From Eubacterium sp. (GTDB lineage Bacteria > Bacillota > Clostridia > Lachnospirales > CAG-274), in the NCBI GenBank assembly GCA_020859645.1, contig JAJBVU010000240.1:1-11524 (forward strand): a DNA stretch of 11,524 nucleotides, given 5' to 3'. A model generated the notes under the pieces. That model searched no databases. It was not told the origin of the DNA and saw nothing but the letters and a program-made list of their open reading frames with translations. Shown piece by piece: positions 6,801 to 11,524 of this stretch (within the stretch, counting starts at the first letter, position 1; the number at the start of each line of letters is the position of its first letter). A program made the position numbers and the translations under genes.

Positions 6801-9800
6801 TTCTTCGTCGCCGCTGTCGCCGCCGCTGCCGGAGCCTTCTGTTGTTGTTTCGGTTGTAGTTTCAGATGTCTCCTCTGTTGTTGCTTCTGTTGTAGAGTCA
6901 TCATCGCCGCTGCTTTCGCCTTCAACAGCCTTAAATTCTACTGAAGGGTTAAGAACCTTAGCAAGAATAAGAGCTGCGTCTGCTGCTGTGATTTCAGTGT
7001 CGCCTTCGATAGCAACGTCAGCGATGTACTTGGAAACGTTCCATTCTGCGTTCTGCTCATAGCCGCCCTGAACATAGAGAAGGAGACAAGCTGCGTCATT
7101 TGCAGTAAGAACTCCGTTCTGGTCAATGTCGCCTCTTAAGCCGTTGCCTGTGTCCTCAGGTTCAACTACGTTTGAATTGTCCTCTGTAACAGCGCTGATG
7201 TAGCCGTCAGTATTAACTGTAAGAGCAACATATGTTACGCCGTCGATTTCAACAAGGTCATCTTCTGTTACGGTATATTCTTCACCGCTTGCTACAGCAG
7301 TTGAACCAACAGAAGCTATTGATGCACTCTGATAAGAAACGTATGAAATAACGCTGCCCACTGTTGCTGGAACATAAAGAACAGTTCCTGCATTAACCTG
7401 AGCCCATTCATCGGTTCTTGTGCTGGTGTCGTACTTAGCGCCTTCTGCTGTTGCGTCAACTATAATAGTTCCGCTGGTACCTGCGCTTATAGTTCCGGTT
7501 GTACCTTCGATTTTAACAGATTCGCCGCCGCCTGAAGTACCTAAATCCCACTCATAGCTTTCTTCAAGAGTTTCCTCTTCGCTGCCTGAGCCTTCGGTTG
7601 TGGTTTCTGTAGTTGTTTCAGATGCAGTTTCTGTTTCTGTAACTGTTTCTGTTTCTGTTGTAGCTTCGGTTGTGTCGTCCTCAGCTGTTTCAGCGTCATA
7701 ATAATAAGGTGTCCAGTTTGAAAGATATGCAGTAATGATATCGTCTGTTGTCAAATTATTAATAACTGTTTCGTCAGTGATTTCTGTTGCATAGCTTGAG
7801 TCGAATGATGCTGCTGTGTAGAATACTTCACCGTTGTTTGTGTTGTTGTATTCATAGAAATTAGCAGATGCGCCGTCTCCTGTGGTCATTTCGCCCCAGC
7901 CTGTTGTGCTAATATGTCCGTTTGTTTCAGTGTTTACAAAGTAAACTGTTGAGCCTGAGCCCCATGTTCTGCCGTAGCAGCCCACAACGCCGTCAACTGA
8001 TTCGTCATCAACTGTTACTTCGCAGTTTCTGAAAATGTAAGGATTGGTCTTAGCTGCTGTAATATAGCCTATCTTTGAATTGTTTGATGCATCGCCGTCA
8101 AAGTGCTTCCACTGAAGCTGACATTCATCAAAGAGTGCTGTAAATTCGCCGCAGATGTAGTCAACTGTACCGCCGATTACACAATTCTTAGCGTAGAACT
8201 TAATGTTGTTGTCTGTAGAACCGTTTCTGCCGAAGGTATCCTGTGTTGAAAGAACCTTACAATTATAAAGCTCTACATAAATATCCTTAACTGAGTTGTT
8301 GGGGTCGCCTAAATAGAAAGCGTTGCTTCTTTCGATATAAGCTTTCTTTGAAACATCTGTGCCTACAGTTCTTAAACCGAGGCTGCCTGTTGTTTCATAA
8401 GCGCCGTCTGCTTCTTCCTTTTCTGTTACGTAGTAGTTAAATGTGTTAAGAAATGTTGTATCTTCCGCACGGAACATATCCGCCATAACAATAACTACGC
8501 CGCCCCAAAGGTTTCCGCTTGCTTCAGTCTTTTCATACTTGTCATAGAAAAGTCTGTCGCTGTAATAGCCGTTTGAGTCTGCAGAATAATATGAACAGGT
8601 CTGACCGTAATACCAGCTGATTGTATGACCTTCGCCTAAAATTGTGATATAGTCGGCGTCAATAACAACCTGTTCTTCAATGTCGCTTGTAAGAGTGATG
8701 TAAACACGTCCCTCTTCTCCGTCGGGTCTTGTCATAGCATTTACAGCTGCAACAGCATCGTTAAGTGAAGTATAGTCTCCGCCTTCGCCTACTGTAATTT
8801 CAGATGTAAATTCAACCTCTTCCGGAATTGTTTCAACTGCTACTGATTTAATATAGCATGAGCCGCTGCCCGAAGCATAGTTGCCTGTTGCTGTAACTGT
8901 TATTGCAACGAAAGTATCGTCATCGGCTGTTGTATATGTAGCCGAGAATGCAGAGCCGTCGCCTTCGCTTACTACTGCGTCTGCGCCTTCGCCGTTGCCT
9001 ATGATAGTAAATTCACCGTCATATGAACCCTTTGCTGTAACAGTCTGGTTGGCAGTTACGGGAACAAAGATTAATGCTCCTACGCCGCCTGCAACACCGT
9101 ATTGTGATGAATGATACTTAAAGCCGTCAAATTCAAGAAGTGTTGTTGATGACTGAATTTCTTCATCAAGATTATATGTGTTGTCTCCGAGAGTCTCAAG
9201 ATAAACATCATTTGTGTTGTCTACGCCAGCAACAGCCTCTGCTCTGTCATATGTTACATATGTGCCTGCGGAAACGGTTGTGTTGTAGTTGCCGGGTTTA
9301 AGTGTACATGTATAAGTGCCGTCAGCATTTACTTCGGCTGTATATACTGTACCGTTATTCATATTTGTGAATGTAATGCTTTCAACAAAGCTTGCGTCTG
9401 AAACAACGCTTCCGTCGGGATAGAGGAAGTTTCCGCTTAAGGTTACATCGGGAACGTCTGTCATATCGATAGTAACTTCCGATCCGTCTACCGTAAAGCT
9501 TTCTGCTCCGCCTACGAGAGCTGCTGCGCCGCCGTCATCTGTTGAAAGTGTGTAAGTATGTCCGTTAAGAAGCTTAACACTTGAAGCACCGAAAGCAACT
9601 GTAGCTGCTGTTGTGCCTAAAGCTGCGTCTGTAAATGTAACCTTTACATTGTCATAAGCACCTGCTGTTTCTTCTGTCCAGTTTAAGGAAACTGTTGCGT
9701 CCTCATCAATGATATATTCGAAGCCGCAGAAACCGCAGTTATTTGTCTTGCCTGTTGTGGAAAGAACATATGTATGACCTGCAACTGCTGTAAAAGCATA

Positions 9801-11288
9801 GCTTTCTGCATTTGTATCGGAATCAACATAGCCGTTTCTTGAGCCGTCCTCAGTGTTGAAATCCCATACACGAAGGAAAGATGTTGTATATAAATATGTG
9901 TTGAATGTACCTGTTGCCGCAGGAGTAAATACTATTGCGGTACCGTCGCCGAATGTGGGAATTTCCGTTATGTCATTGGCGTTTGCGTTTCTGTTGCCGG
10001 CTTTCCAAGCGCCTACGCCTGTTCTGTCGGCTCTTTCAAGATCAGACCACTTAACAACAAATCTGTCAAGACCGTCTGAATATTCAGTACTTGTGTTTCC
10101 GAAAAGTGAAAGTGTACTGTCGGCATATGAAAGAGTTACCTGTTCGAAGGATGATGCTCCGTTTGCATAATCGTCAAGCCAAAGAGTAAAGTTTTCAGCT
10201 TCGCCTATAGGCTCAACGTCCTCTACTACGCCTGTGTTGTCCTCTGTTATAGCGCTTAAATAGCTTACGCCTGCAAATGTAAGAGCAACATAGTTTATGC
10301 CGTCGATTTCCGTAAGGTCGCCTGAAATAACAGTGTAGCTGTCACTGGTGCTGTTTGAAGCGCATGCGATTGTGTTTCCTGCACCTGTTGTAGCTGTGCC
10401 TGCACCGTATGATGAATATGTAATCACACTGCCCACTGCTGCAGGAACATAAATTACAGTTCCGTCATTAACCTGAGCCCATGAGTCGCCTCTGCCGCTG
10501 TTATGGAACTTGCCGCTTGTTGCGTCAACAATGATTGTTCCGTATGTGCCGAGTTCGGAATAAAGAGTTGTTGTACCGCCTTGAAGCTGATTAACAGATT
10601 CACAGCCGTTTGATTCGCCTAAATACCAAGTATAGCTTTCAGCACGAACCTCTTCTTCCTCTTCTTCCTCTTCGCCGGAGTCATCGCCCGATGTGTCGCC
10701 GCTGTCCTCGGTTGCGTTTGTGTTGTCCTCTGTAATAACGCTTACATAGCTTACGCCTGAGAATGTAAGAGCTGCGTAATTAACGCCGTCAACCTCTGTA
10801 AGGTCGGCTGATGTAACTGTATAGTCAGTGCCGCCTGAGAATGAATTGCCGCCGTCTGTGGTGGCTGTGCCTGCATTGTATGATGTAAATGAAAGGACAC
10901 TGCCAACTGCTGCGGGAACGTAAATTATTGTTCCGTCATTAACCTGAGCCCATTGATCTCCTCTGTCATTATGGAACTTGCCGCTTGTTGCATCGACAAT
11001 AAGAGTTCCATATGTGCCGTAGTCAGAATAAAGGGTTGTTGTGCCGCCTTGAAGCCCGTTAACAGCCTCACAGCCGTTACCTGTACCCAACTGCCAAGTA
11101 TAGCTTTCGGCACGGGTGTCCTCGGTTATGGTTTCGCCCTCTGTTTCTACAGCCGAATCTGATGTGGCTAAATCAACTTCGCTTATTTCATAAACCTCTC
11201 CGTCAGTTGCGCTGACATAGATAAGTGATGAAAAAGCCATAGCGAAAGCCAAAATCAGGGCTAAAATACGTTTGTGTTTTTTCTTCAC
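3894..11288 (-). CDS. Giant secreted dual pectinesterase (two CE8 domains) with internal dockerin
   Basis: Encodes 2464 residues predicted to remove methyl esters from homogalacturonan outside the cell, priming it for lyases. GTG 11288 is chosen because AAAGGAGG (11296-11303) lies 7 nt upstream and a signal peptide follows at once (KKKHKR, hydrophobic stretch, cleavage after VSA, residue 27). Approximate order: A1 62-189, A2 218-351, B1 366-527, C1 528-698, D 703-826, CE8-1 827-1197, Thr/Glu linker 1198-1243, A3 1244-1371, dockerin 1384-1449, linker 1450-1500, B2 1501-1667, C2 1668-1845, CE8-2 1856-2212, short linker, C-terminal beta-rich module 2235-2464. CE8-1 has QDTF (Asp1017), VDYICG (Asp1043) and GRTW (Arg1107). 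CE8-2 has QDAL (Asp2042), TDYICG (Asp2066) and GRPW (Arg2127). These match the two aspartates and the arginine of the family. There is no LPXTG, SLH or C-terminal membrane anchor, so the dockerin is the only recognised attachment device. The gene is monocistronic. The CE8 calls are strong; A to D and the C-terminal module are unassigned. Confidence 0.95.
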   Translation of the reverse strand: MKKKHKRILALILAFAMAFSSLIYVSATDGEVYEISEVDLATSDSAVETEGETITEDTRAESYTWQLGTGNGCEAVNGLQGGTTTLYSDYGTYGTLIVDATSGKFHNDRGDQWAQVNDGTIIYVPAAVGSVLSFTSYNAGTATTDGGNSFSGGTDYTVTSADLTEVDGVNYAALTFSGVSYVSVITEDNTNATEDSGDTSGDDSGEEEEEEEEVRAESYTWYLGESNGCESVNQLQGGTTTLYSELGTYGTIIVDATSGKFHNSGRGDSWAQVNDGTVIYVPAAVGSVITYSSYGAGTATTGAGNTIACASNSTSDSYTVISGDLTEIDGINYVALTFAGVSYLSAITEDNTGVVEDVEPIGEAENFTLWLDDYANGASSFEQVTLSYADSTLSLFGNTSTEYSDGLDRFVVKWSDLERADRTGVGAWKAGNRNANANDITEIPTFGDGTAIVFTPAATGTFNTYLYTTSFLRVWDFNTEDGSRNGYVDSDTNAESYAFTAVAGHTYVLSTTGKTNNCGFCGFEYIIDEDATVSLNWTEETAGAYDNVKVTFTDAALGTTAATVAFGASSVKLLNGHTYTLSTDDGGAAALVGGAESFTVDGSEVTIDMTDVPDVTLSGNFLYPDGSVVSDASFVESITFTNMNNGTVYTAEVNADGTYTCTLKPGNYNTTVSAGTYVTYDRAEAVAGVDNTNDVYLETLGDNTYNLDEEIQSSTTLLEFDGFKYHSSQYGVAGGVGALIFVPVTANQTVTAKGSYDGEFTIIGNGEGADAVVSEGDGSAFSATYTTADDDTFVAITVTATGNYASGSGSCYIKSVAVETIPEEVEFTSEITVGEGGDYTSLNDAVAAVNAMTRPDGEEGRVYITLTSDIEEQVVIDADYITILGEGHTISWYYGQTCSYYSADSNGYYSDRLFYDKYEKTEASGNLWGGVVIVMADMFRAEDTTFLNTFNYYVTEKEEADGAYETTGSLGLRTVGTDVSKKAYIERSNAFYLGDPNNSVKDIYVELYNCKVLSTQDTFGRNGSTDNNIKFYAKNCVIGGTVDYICGEFTALFDECQLQWKHFDGDASNNSKIGYITAAKTNPYIFRNCEVTVDDESVDGVVGCYGRTWGSGSTVYFVNTETNGHISTTGWGEMTTGDGASANFYEYNNTNNGEVFYTAASFDSSYATEITDETVINNLTTDDIITAYLSNWTPYYYDAETAEDDTTEATTETETVTETETASETTTETTTEGSGSEEETLEESYEWDLGTSGGGESVKIEGTTGTISAGTSGTIIVDATAEGAKYDTSTRTDEWAQVNAGTVLYVPATVGSVISYVSYQSASIASVGSTAVASGEEYTVTEDDLVEIDGVTYVALTVNTDGYISAVTEDNSNVVEPEDTGNGLRGDIDQNGVLTANDAACLLLYVQGGYEQNAEWNVSKYIADVAIEGDTEITAADAALILAKVLNPSVEFKAVEGESSGDDDSTTEATTEETSETTTETTTEGSGSGGDSGDEETIVGSSFTWWFDEVNNGGSVAVGDYNAGADDEGNYAALITLIPCLSSESYTTWAKSSSYSYEYTDGVTHYGYKMGTRPSSWGTLPTTGNAVVYTANSSGMLTVYAYIPASKNLALYDYGVGGTSSGTSLVTSSAPDTAQNMSFTVSVEAGHVYAFGPSGTNGVYIYGVKYLINEPVETALSFTKSNADEFVIDTDTVSIYFTDVDSAEVITAATTDTSVTLNMGHTYTVSTSDGGVDAAFSTGAETITSDGSALEIILTQLPEETLTGEITGSATDASVVSSISFTKMDDTSIVYTFDASAVDTTAGTYSVSLYPGEYNTSVVTTDGSFTNDRVSVAAGETNENEIYLEYEEKELDPIAFVSEISVGEGGDYATFKEALAAIGAMSDRPEGEDGRVTINLLSDIQEQVYMNQNYVTLKGNGHEVNWYYGDTGGTTYYYSIDPTTGLYSESLFRDKYSYTQPNSSFWGGVMIVVGDYFKAENAVFKNTYNYYVPDKEMEDLAGGDKGLKRLAGDDVRTSGMRERGTALAMSGNYSEYYQCEIYSSQDALGWNGALSNYTYFQDCIIGGNTDYICGAGTLVFDNCELQWFTEANMSGLGYITAPRSMPYIFRNCEITEDGYITPSKNYGTYGRPWGGTSATCYYVQCETNGLISSDGWTSMGSTSPQDAQFYEYQNTKNGAAFETNYGKQVTDAQTINDLTTDDIITVYLNGWKPTYYVSVGEGGEIETTTETPTEATTSYECDLSYGDDFTGFLKSNADGTDVNLAYSDASGVYGNTSAMIQVEGKAVALPLEAPVTSGKVTVTADFLRTDTGSAGRTFRIYFENEAAEASSSDSTVATVNYDNVKDTIVYHLMDVASTVYVNASNVSANSADGTSLGATLEDGVWYRIEITADLDKGTSTTAIYKHGSDGTYTTDDTQLVLVGSETSSDLLTASNGTGAFVQQIRFVKTASATSYWDNITVKTEASAE
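3897..4586 (-). other. C-terminal beta-rich module of the giant pectinesterase (residues 2235-2464)
   Basis: About 230 residues with alternating polar/hydrophobic strands, for example VTVTADFLRTDTG, FRIYFENEA, WYRIEITADLDKGTSTTAIY and a closing SYWDNITV. The pattern resembles concanavalin/LamG-like jelly-roll sandwiches, in which a WYRIEI strand and a final DNI strand are common, and suggests a carbohydrate-binding role. The family cannot be fixed by eye. Confidence 0.5.
4653..5723 (-). other. CE8 pectinesterase domain 2 (residues 1856-2212)
   Basis: Right-handed beta-helix pectin methylesterase domain. It starts at VGEGGDYATFKEALAAIG, the usual N-terminal motif. It contains SSQDALGWNG, GGNTDYICGAGTLVFDNCEL, GYITAPRSMPYIFRNCEIT and YGRPWGG. 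The nucleophile candidate is Asp2066, the acid/base candidate Asp2042 and the substrate arginine Arg2127. Compared with the textbook family signatures it has QDAL for QDTL and TDYICG for VDFIFG. Confidence 0.9.
5754..6788 (-). repeat. Module pair B2-C2 preceding CE8-2 (residues 1501-1845)
   Basis: Diverged second copy of the B1-C1 pair. B2 begins SSFTWWFDEVNNG and ends with a GHVYAFGP...GVKYL strand pair equivalent to GHTYVLST...GFEYI in B1. C2 carries GHTYTVSTSDGG, VVSSISFTKM and SLYPGEYNTSV, matching GHTYTLSTDDGG, FVESITFTNM and TLKPGNYNTTV in C1. C looks like an Ig-like or carboxypeptidase-regulatory-like sandwich. No function is assigned. Confidence 0.65.
6789..6941 (-). repeat. Thr/Glu linker 2 (residues 1450-1500)
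   Basis: Low-complexity linker of TTE-type units (TTEATTEETSETTTETTTEG) flanked by Ser/Gly/Asp stretches. It separates the dockerin from the second half of the protein. Such linkers are typical of secreted multi-domain glycan-degrading enzymes of Clostridia. Confidence 0.85.
6942..7139 (-). other. Internal type I-like dockerin domain (residues 1384-1449)
   Basis: GDIDQNGVLTANDAACLLLY (1386-1405) is a well-formed F-hand calcium loop plus helix. ADVAIEGDTEITAADAALIL (1423-1442) is the second, with a loop about two residues longer than the canonical twelve. The duplicated loop-helix layout and about 66-residue length fit a dockerin, which would bind a cohesin on a scaffold or cell-surface protein. 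Dockerins usually sit at a protein end; here about 1015 residues follow. Confidence 0.85.
7176..7559 (-). repeat. Module A3 (residues 1244-1371)
   Basis: Third, more diverged copy of module A. It shares TIIVDAT, EWAQVNAGTVLYVPATVGSVISY, a YTV strand, the IDGVTYVALTV strand and the closing ISAVTEDN with A1 and A2. It ends 12 residues before the dockerin. Confidence 0.85.
7560..7697 (-). repeat. Thr/Glu linker 1 (residues 1198-1243)
   Basis: Low-complexity segment of TTE and TETE units following CE8-1, ending GSGSEEETLEE. It separates the first catalytic domain from the A3-dockerin block. Confidence 0.85.
7698..8810 (-). other. CE8 pectinesterase domain 1 (residues 827-1197)
   Basis: Pectin methylesterase beta-helix domain. 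It starts at VGEGGDYTSLNDAVAAVN, then shows LSTQDTFGRNG, GGTVDYICGEFTALFDEC, GYITAAKTNPYIFRNCEVT and YGRTWGSG. Asp1043 is the expected nucleophile, Asp1017 the acid/base and Arg1107 the substrate-binding arginine. The two aspartates are 26 residues apart, against 21 in plant enzymes, because of a short insertion after QDTF. Confidence 0.92.
8811..9182 (-). other. Module D, present only in the first half (residues 703-826)
   Basis: A roughly 124-residue beta-rich module between C1 and CE8-1 (for example ALIFVPVTANQTVTAKGSYD and TFVAITVTATGNY). The strand pattern, with a proposed VPVTANQTVT core and a final SCYIKSVAVE strand, resembles carbohydrate-binding sandwiches found next to pectinolytic domains. 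No equivalent exists before CE8-2. Confidence 0.5.
9195..10193 (-). repeat. Module pair B1-C1 preceding CE8-1 (residues 366-698)
   Basis: First copy of the B-C pair. B1 begins ENFTLWLDDYANG and has the TAIVFTPAATGTFNTYLY strand pair, equivalent to NAVVYTANSSGMLTVYAY in B2. C1 runs from about 528 and ends at DVYLE, matching EIYLE in C2. Confidence 0.65.
10236..11105 (-). repeat. Tandem modules A1 and A2 (residues 62-189 and 218-351)
   Basis: Two direct copies with starts 468 bp apart (A1 at 11105-10722, A2 at 10637-10236). They are highly similar in DNA as well as protein, sharing SYTW.LG..NGCE.VN, LQGGTTTLYS, IVDATSGKFHN, WAQVNDGT.IYVPAAVGSV and the closing ITEDN. The high DNA identity points to recent duplication. 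A beta-sandwich accessory or carbohydrate-binding module is likely, with unassigned family. Confidence 0.88.
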
Positions 11289-11385
11289 GCTTCTTCCTCC
11301 TTTAATTATTATTGTTAAAACTGTAAAGCTTTGCGGACGTTTACGGAAAGACATAAGGGCAATGACAAGTTTTGCCGGTTGTGTC

Positions 11386-11410
11386 TAAAACAGGTCTGAG
11401 GGATGTTTTA
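11386..11410 (-). promoter_or_regulatory. Inverted repeat in the leader of the giant gene
   Basis: TAAAACA and TGTTTTA form perfect 7-base arms (11386-11392 and 11404-11410) with an 11-nt gap. It lies about 55-80 nt after the predicted transcription start and about 100 nt before the start codon. The geometry could be a repressor operator or a weak RNA hairpin; no U-tract follows. Confidence 0.35.
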
Positions 11411-11470
11411 TTAAGATTTAACAAAAGCCATAGCCTCAAAGCTGTGCATACTCGCCCACAATATGTAAAT

Positions 11471-11499
11471 ATTTTATCTCATTTTTAGTCTAATGTCAA
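11471..11499 (-). promoter_or_regulatory. Sigma-A promoter of the giant pectinesterase gene
   Basis: On the - strand, TTGACA (11499-11494) is followed by exactly 17 nt and TAAAAT (11476-11471), a five-of-six match to TATAAT. Transcription should begin near 11464, giving a leader of about 175 nt before the GTG start. This is the best promoter in the window. Confidence 0.82.
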
Positions 11500-11524
11500 T
11501 AAGCAACCAAATATTAACTTGTAA

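Noticed and set aside
6789..7697. TTE repeats considered as a possible phase-variation switch
   Set aside because: The units are imperfect at DNA level and changes would mostly be in-frame, so on/off switching is unlikely.
8881..9114. 77-codon + strand ORF antisense to modules C1/D
   Set aside because: Val/Ser/Pro-rich translation expected from the reverse of Thr/Ala/Gly-rich coding sequence; no start signals.
9853..10170. 105-codon + strand ORF inside the giant gene
   Set aside because: Antisense to clearly coding domains, no good ribosome binding site and no recognisable protein character; a frame shadow of repetitive, codon-biased sequence.
11325..11345. GCAAAGC-containing stretch resembling part of a cyclic di-GMP-I riboswitch
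   Set aside because: The other conserved elements of that riboswitch (AGGUAGC-type segment, GNRA loop and receptor) are absent.
11332..11345. cre-like CcpA site (CGTAAACGTCCGCA on the - strand)
   Set aside because: At least two mismatches to the consensus core and poor palindromic symmetry; not enough to call.
11289..11354. In-frame ATG at 11354 extending the giant protein by 22 residues
   Set aside because: No Shine-Dalgarno precedes it, and it would put a long charged stretch before the signal peptide. The GTG at 11288 has an excellent AAAGGAGG and gives a standard signal peptide.

Overview
The window looks like chromosome of a low-to-moderate-GC Gram-positive anaerobe of the class Clostridia, most likely a gut plant-fibre degrader. 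The reasons are AGA-rich arginine codons, strong AGGAGG-type ribosome binding sites, a class A PBP with a long basic cytoplasmic tail, a copper-amine-oxidase-N-type 'stalk' protein, and a giant secreted pectinesterase with Thr/Glu (TTE) linkers and a dockerin. Pectin specialists such as Monoglobus or ruminococcal relatives would fit, but that placement is inference from style, not from a marker gene.

Left part (1-3805, + strand). A promoter -10 box at the very edge and a hairpin-bearing leader precede a 1009-residue bifunctional peptidoglycan synthase (GT51 plus transpeptidase). It is followed by a 149-residue secreted stalk-domain protein and then by an unlisted 36-codon gene with its own Shine-Dalgarno. 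A strong stem-loop terminator ends this run. No terminator is visible between the three genes, so a common transcript is possible, although a weak internal promoter may lie before the second gene. The shared theme of the first two is the cell envelope.

Right part (11499 down to 3845, - strand). One consensus sigma-A promoter drives a single 7.4-kb gene with a leader of about 175 nt. The gene encodes a 2464-residue secreted protein. Its order is signal peptide, repeat A1, repeat A2, B1, C1, D, CE8 pectinesterase 1, TTE linker, A3, dockerin, TTE linker, B2, C2, CE8 pectinesterase 2, short linker, C-terminal beta-rich module. A terminator with a UUCG tetraloop ends it. The two transcription units converge, and the 141 bp between 3753 and 3893 holds the two opposing terminators.

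The most unusual item is the giant protein. It carries two divergent pectin methylesterase domains on one chain, an internal rather than terminal dockerin, and three copies of an accessory module, one of them directly abutting the dockerin. It reads like a fusion of two separate pectinesterases. Nothing else in the window suggests a defence, mobile or RNA-based system; no tRNA, rRNA, insertion sequence or CRISPR array was seen.
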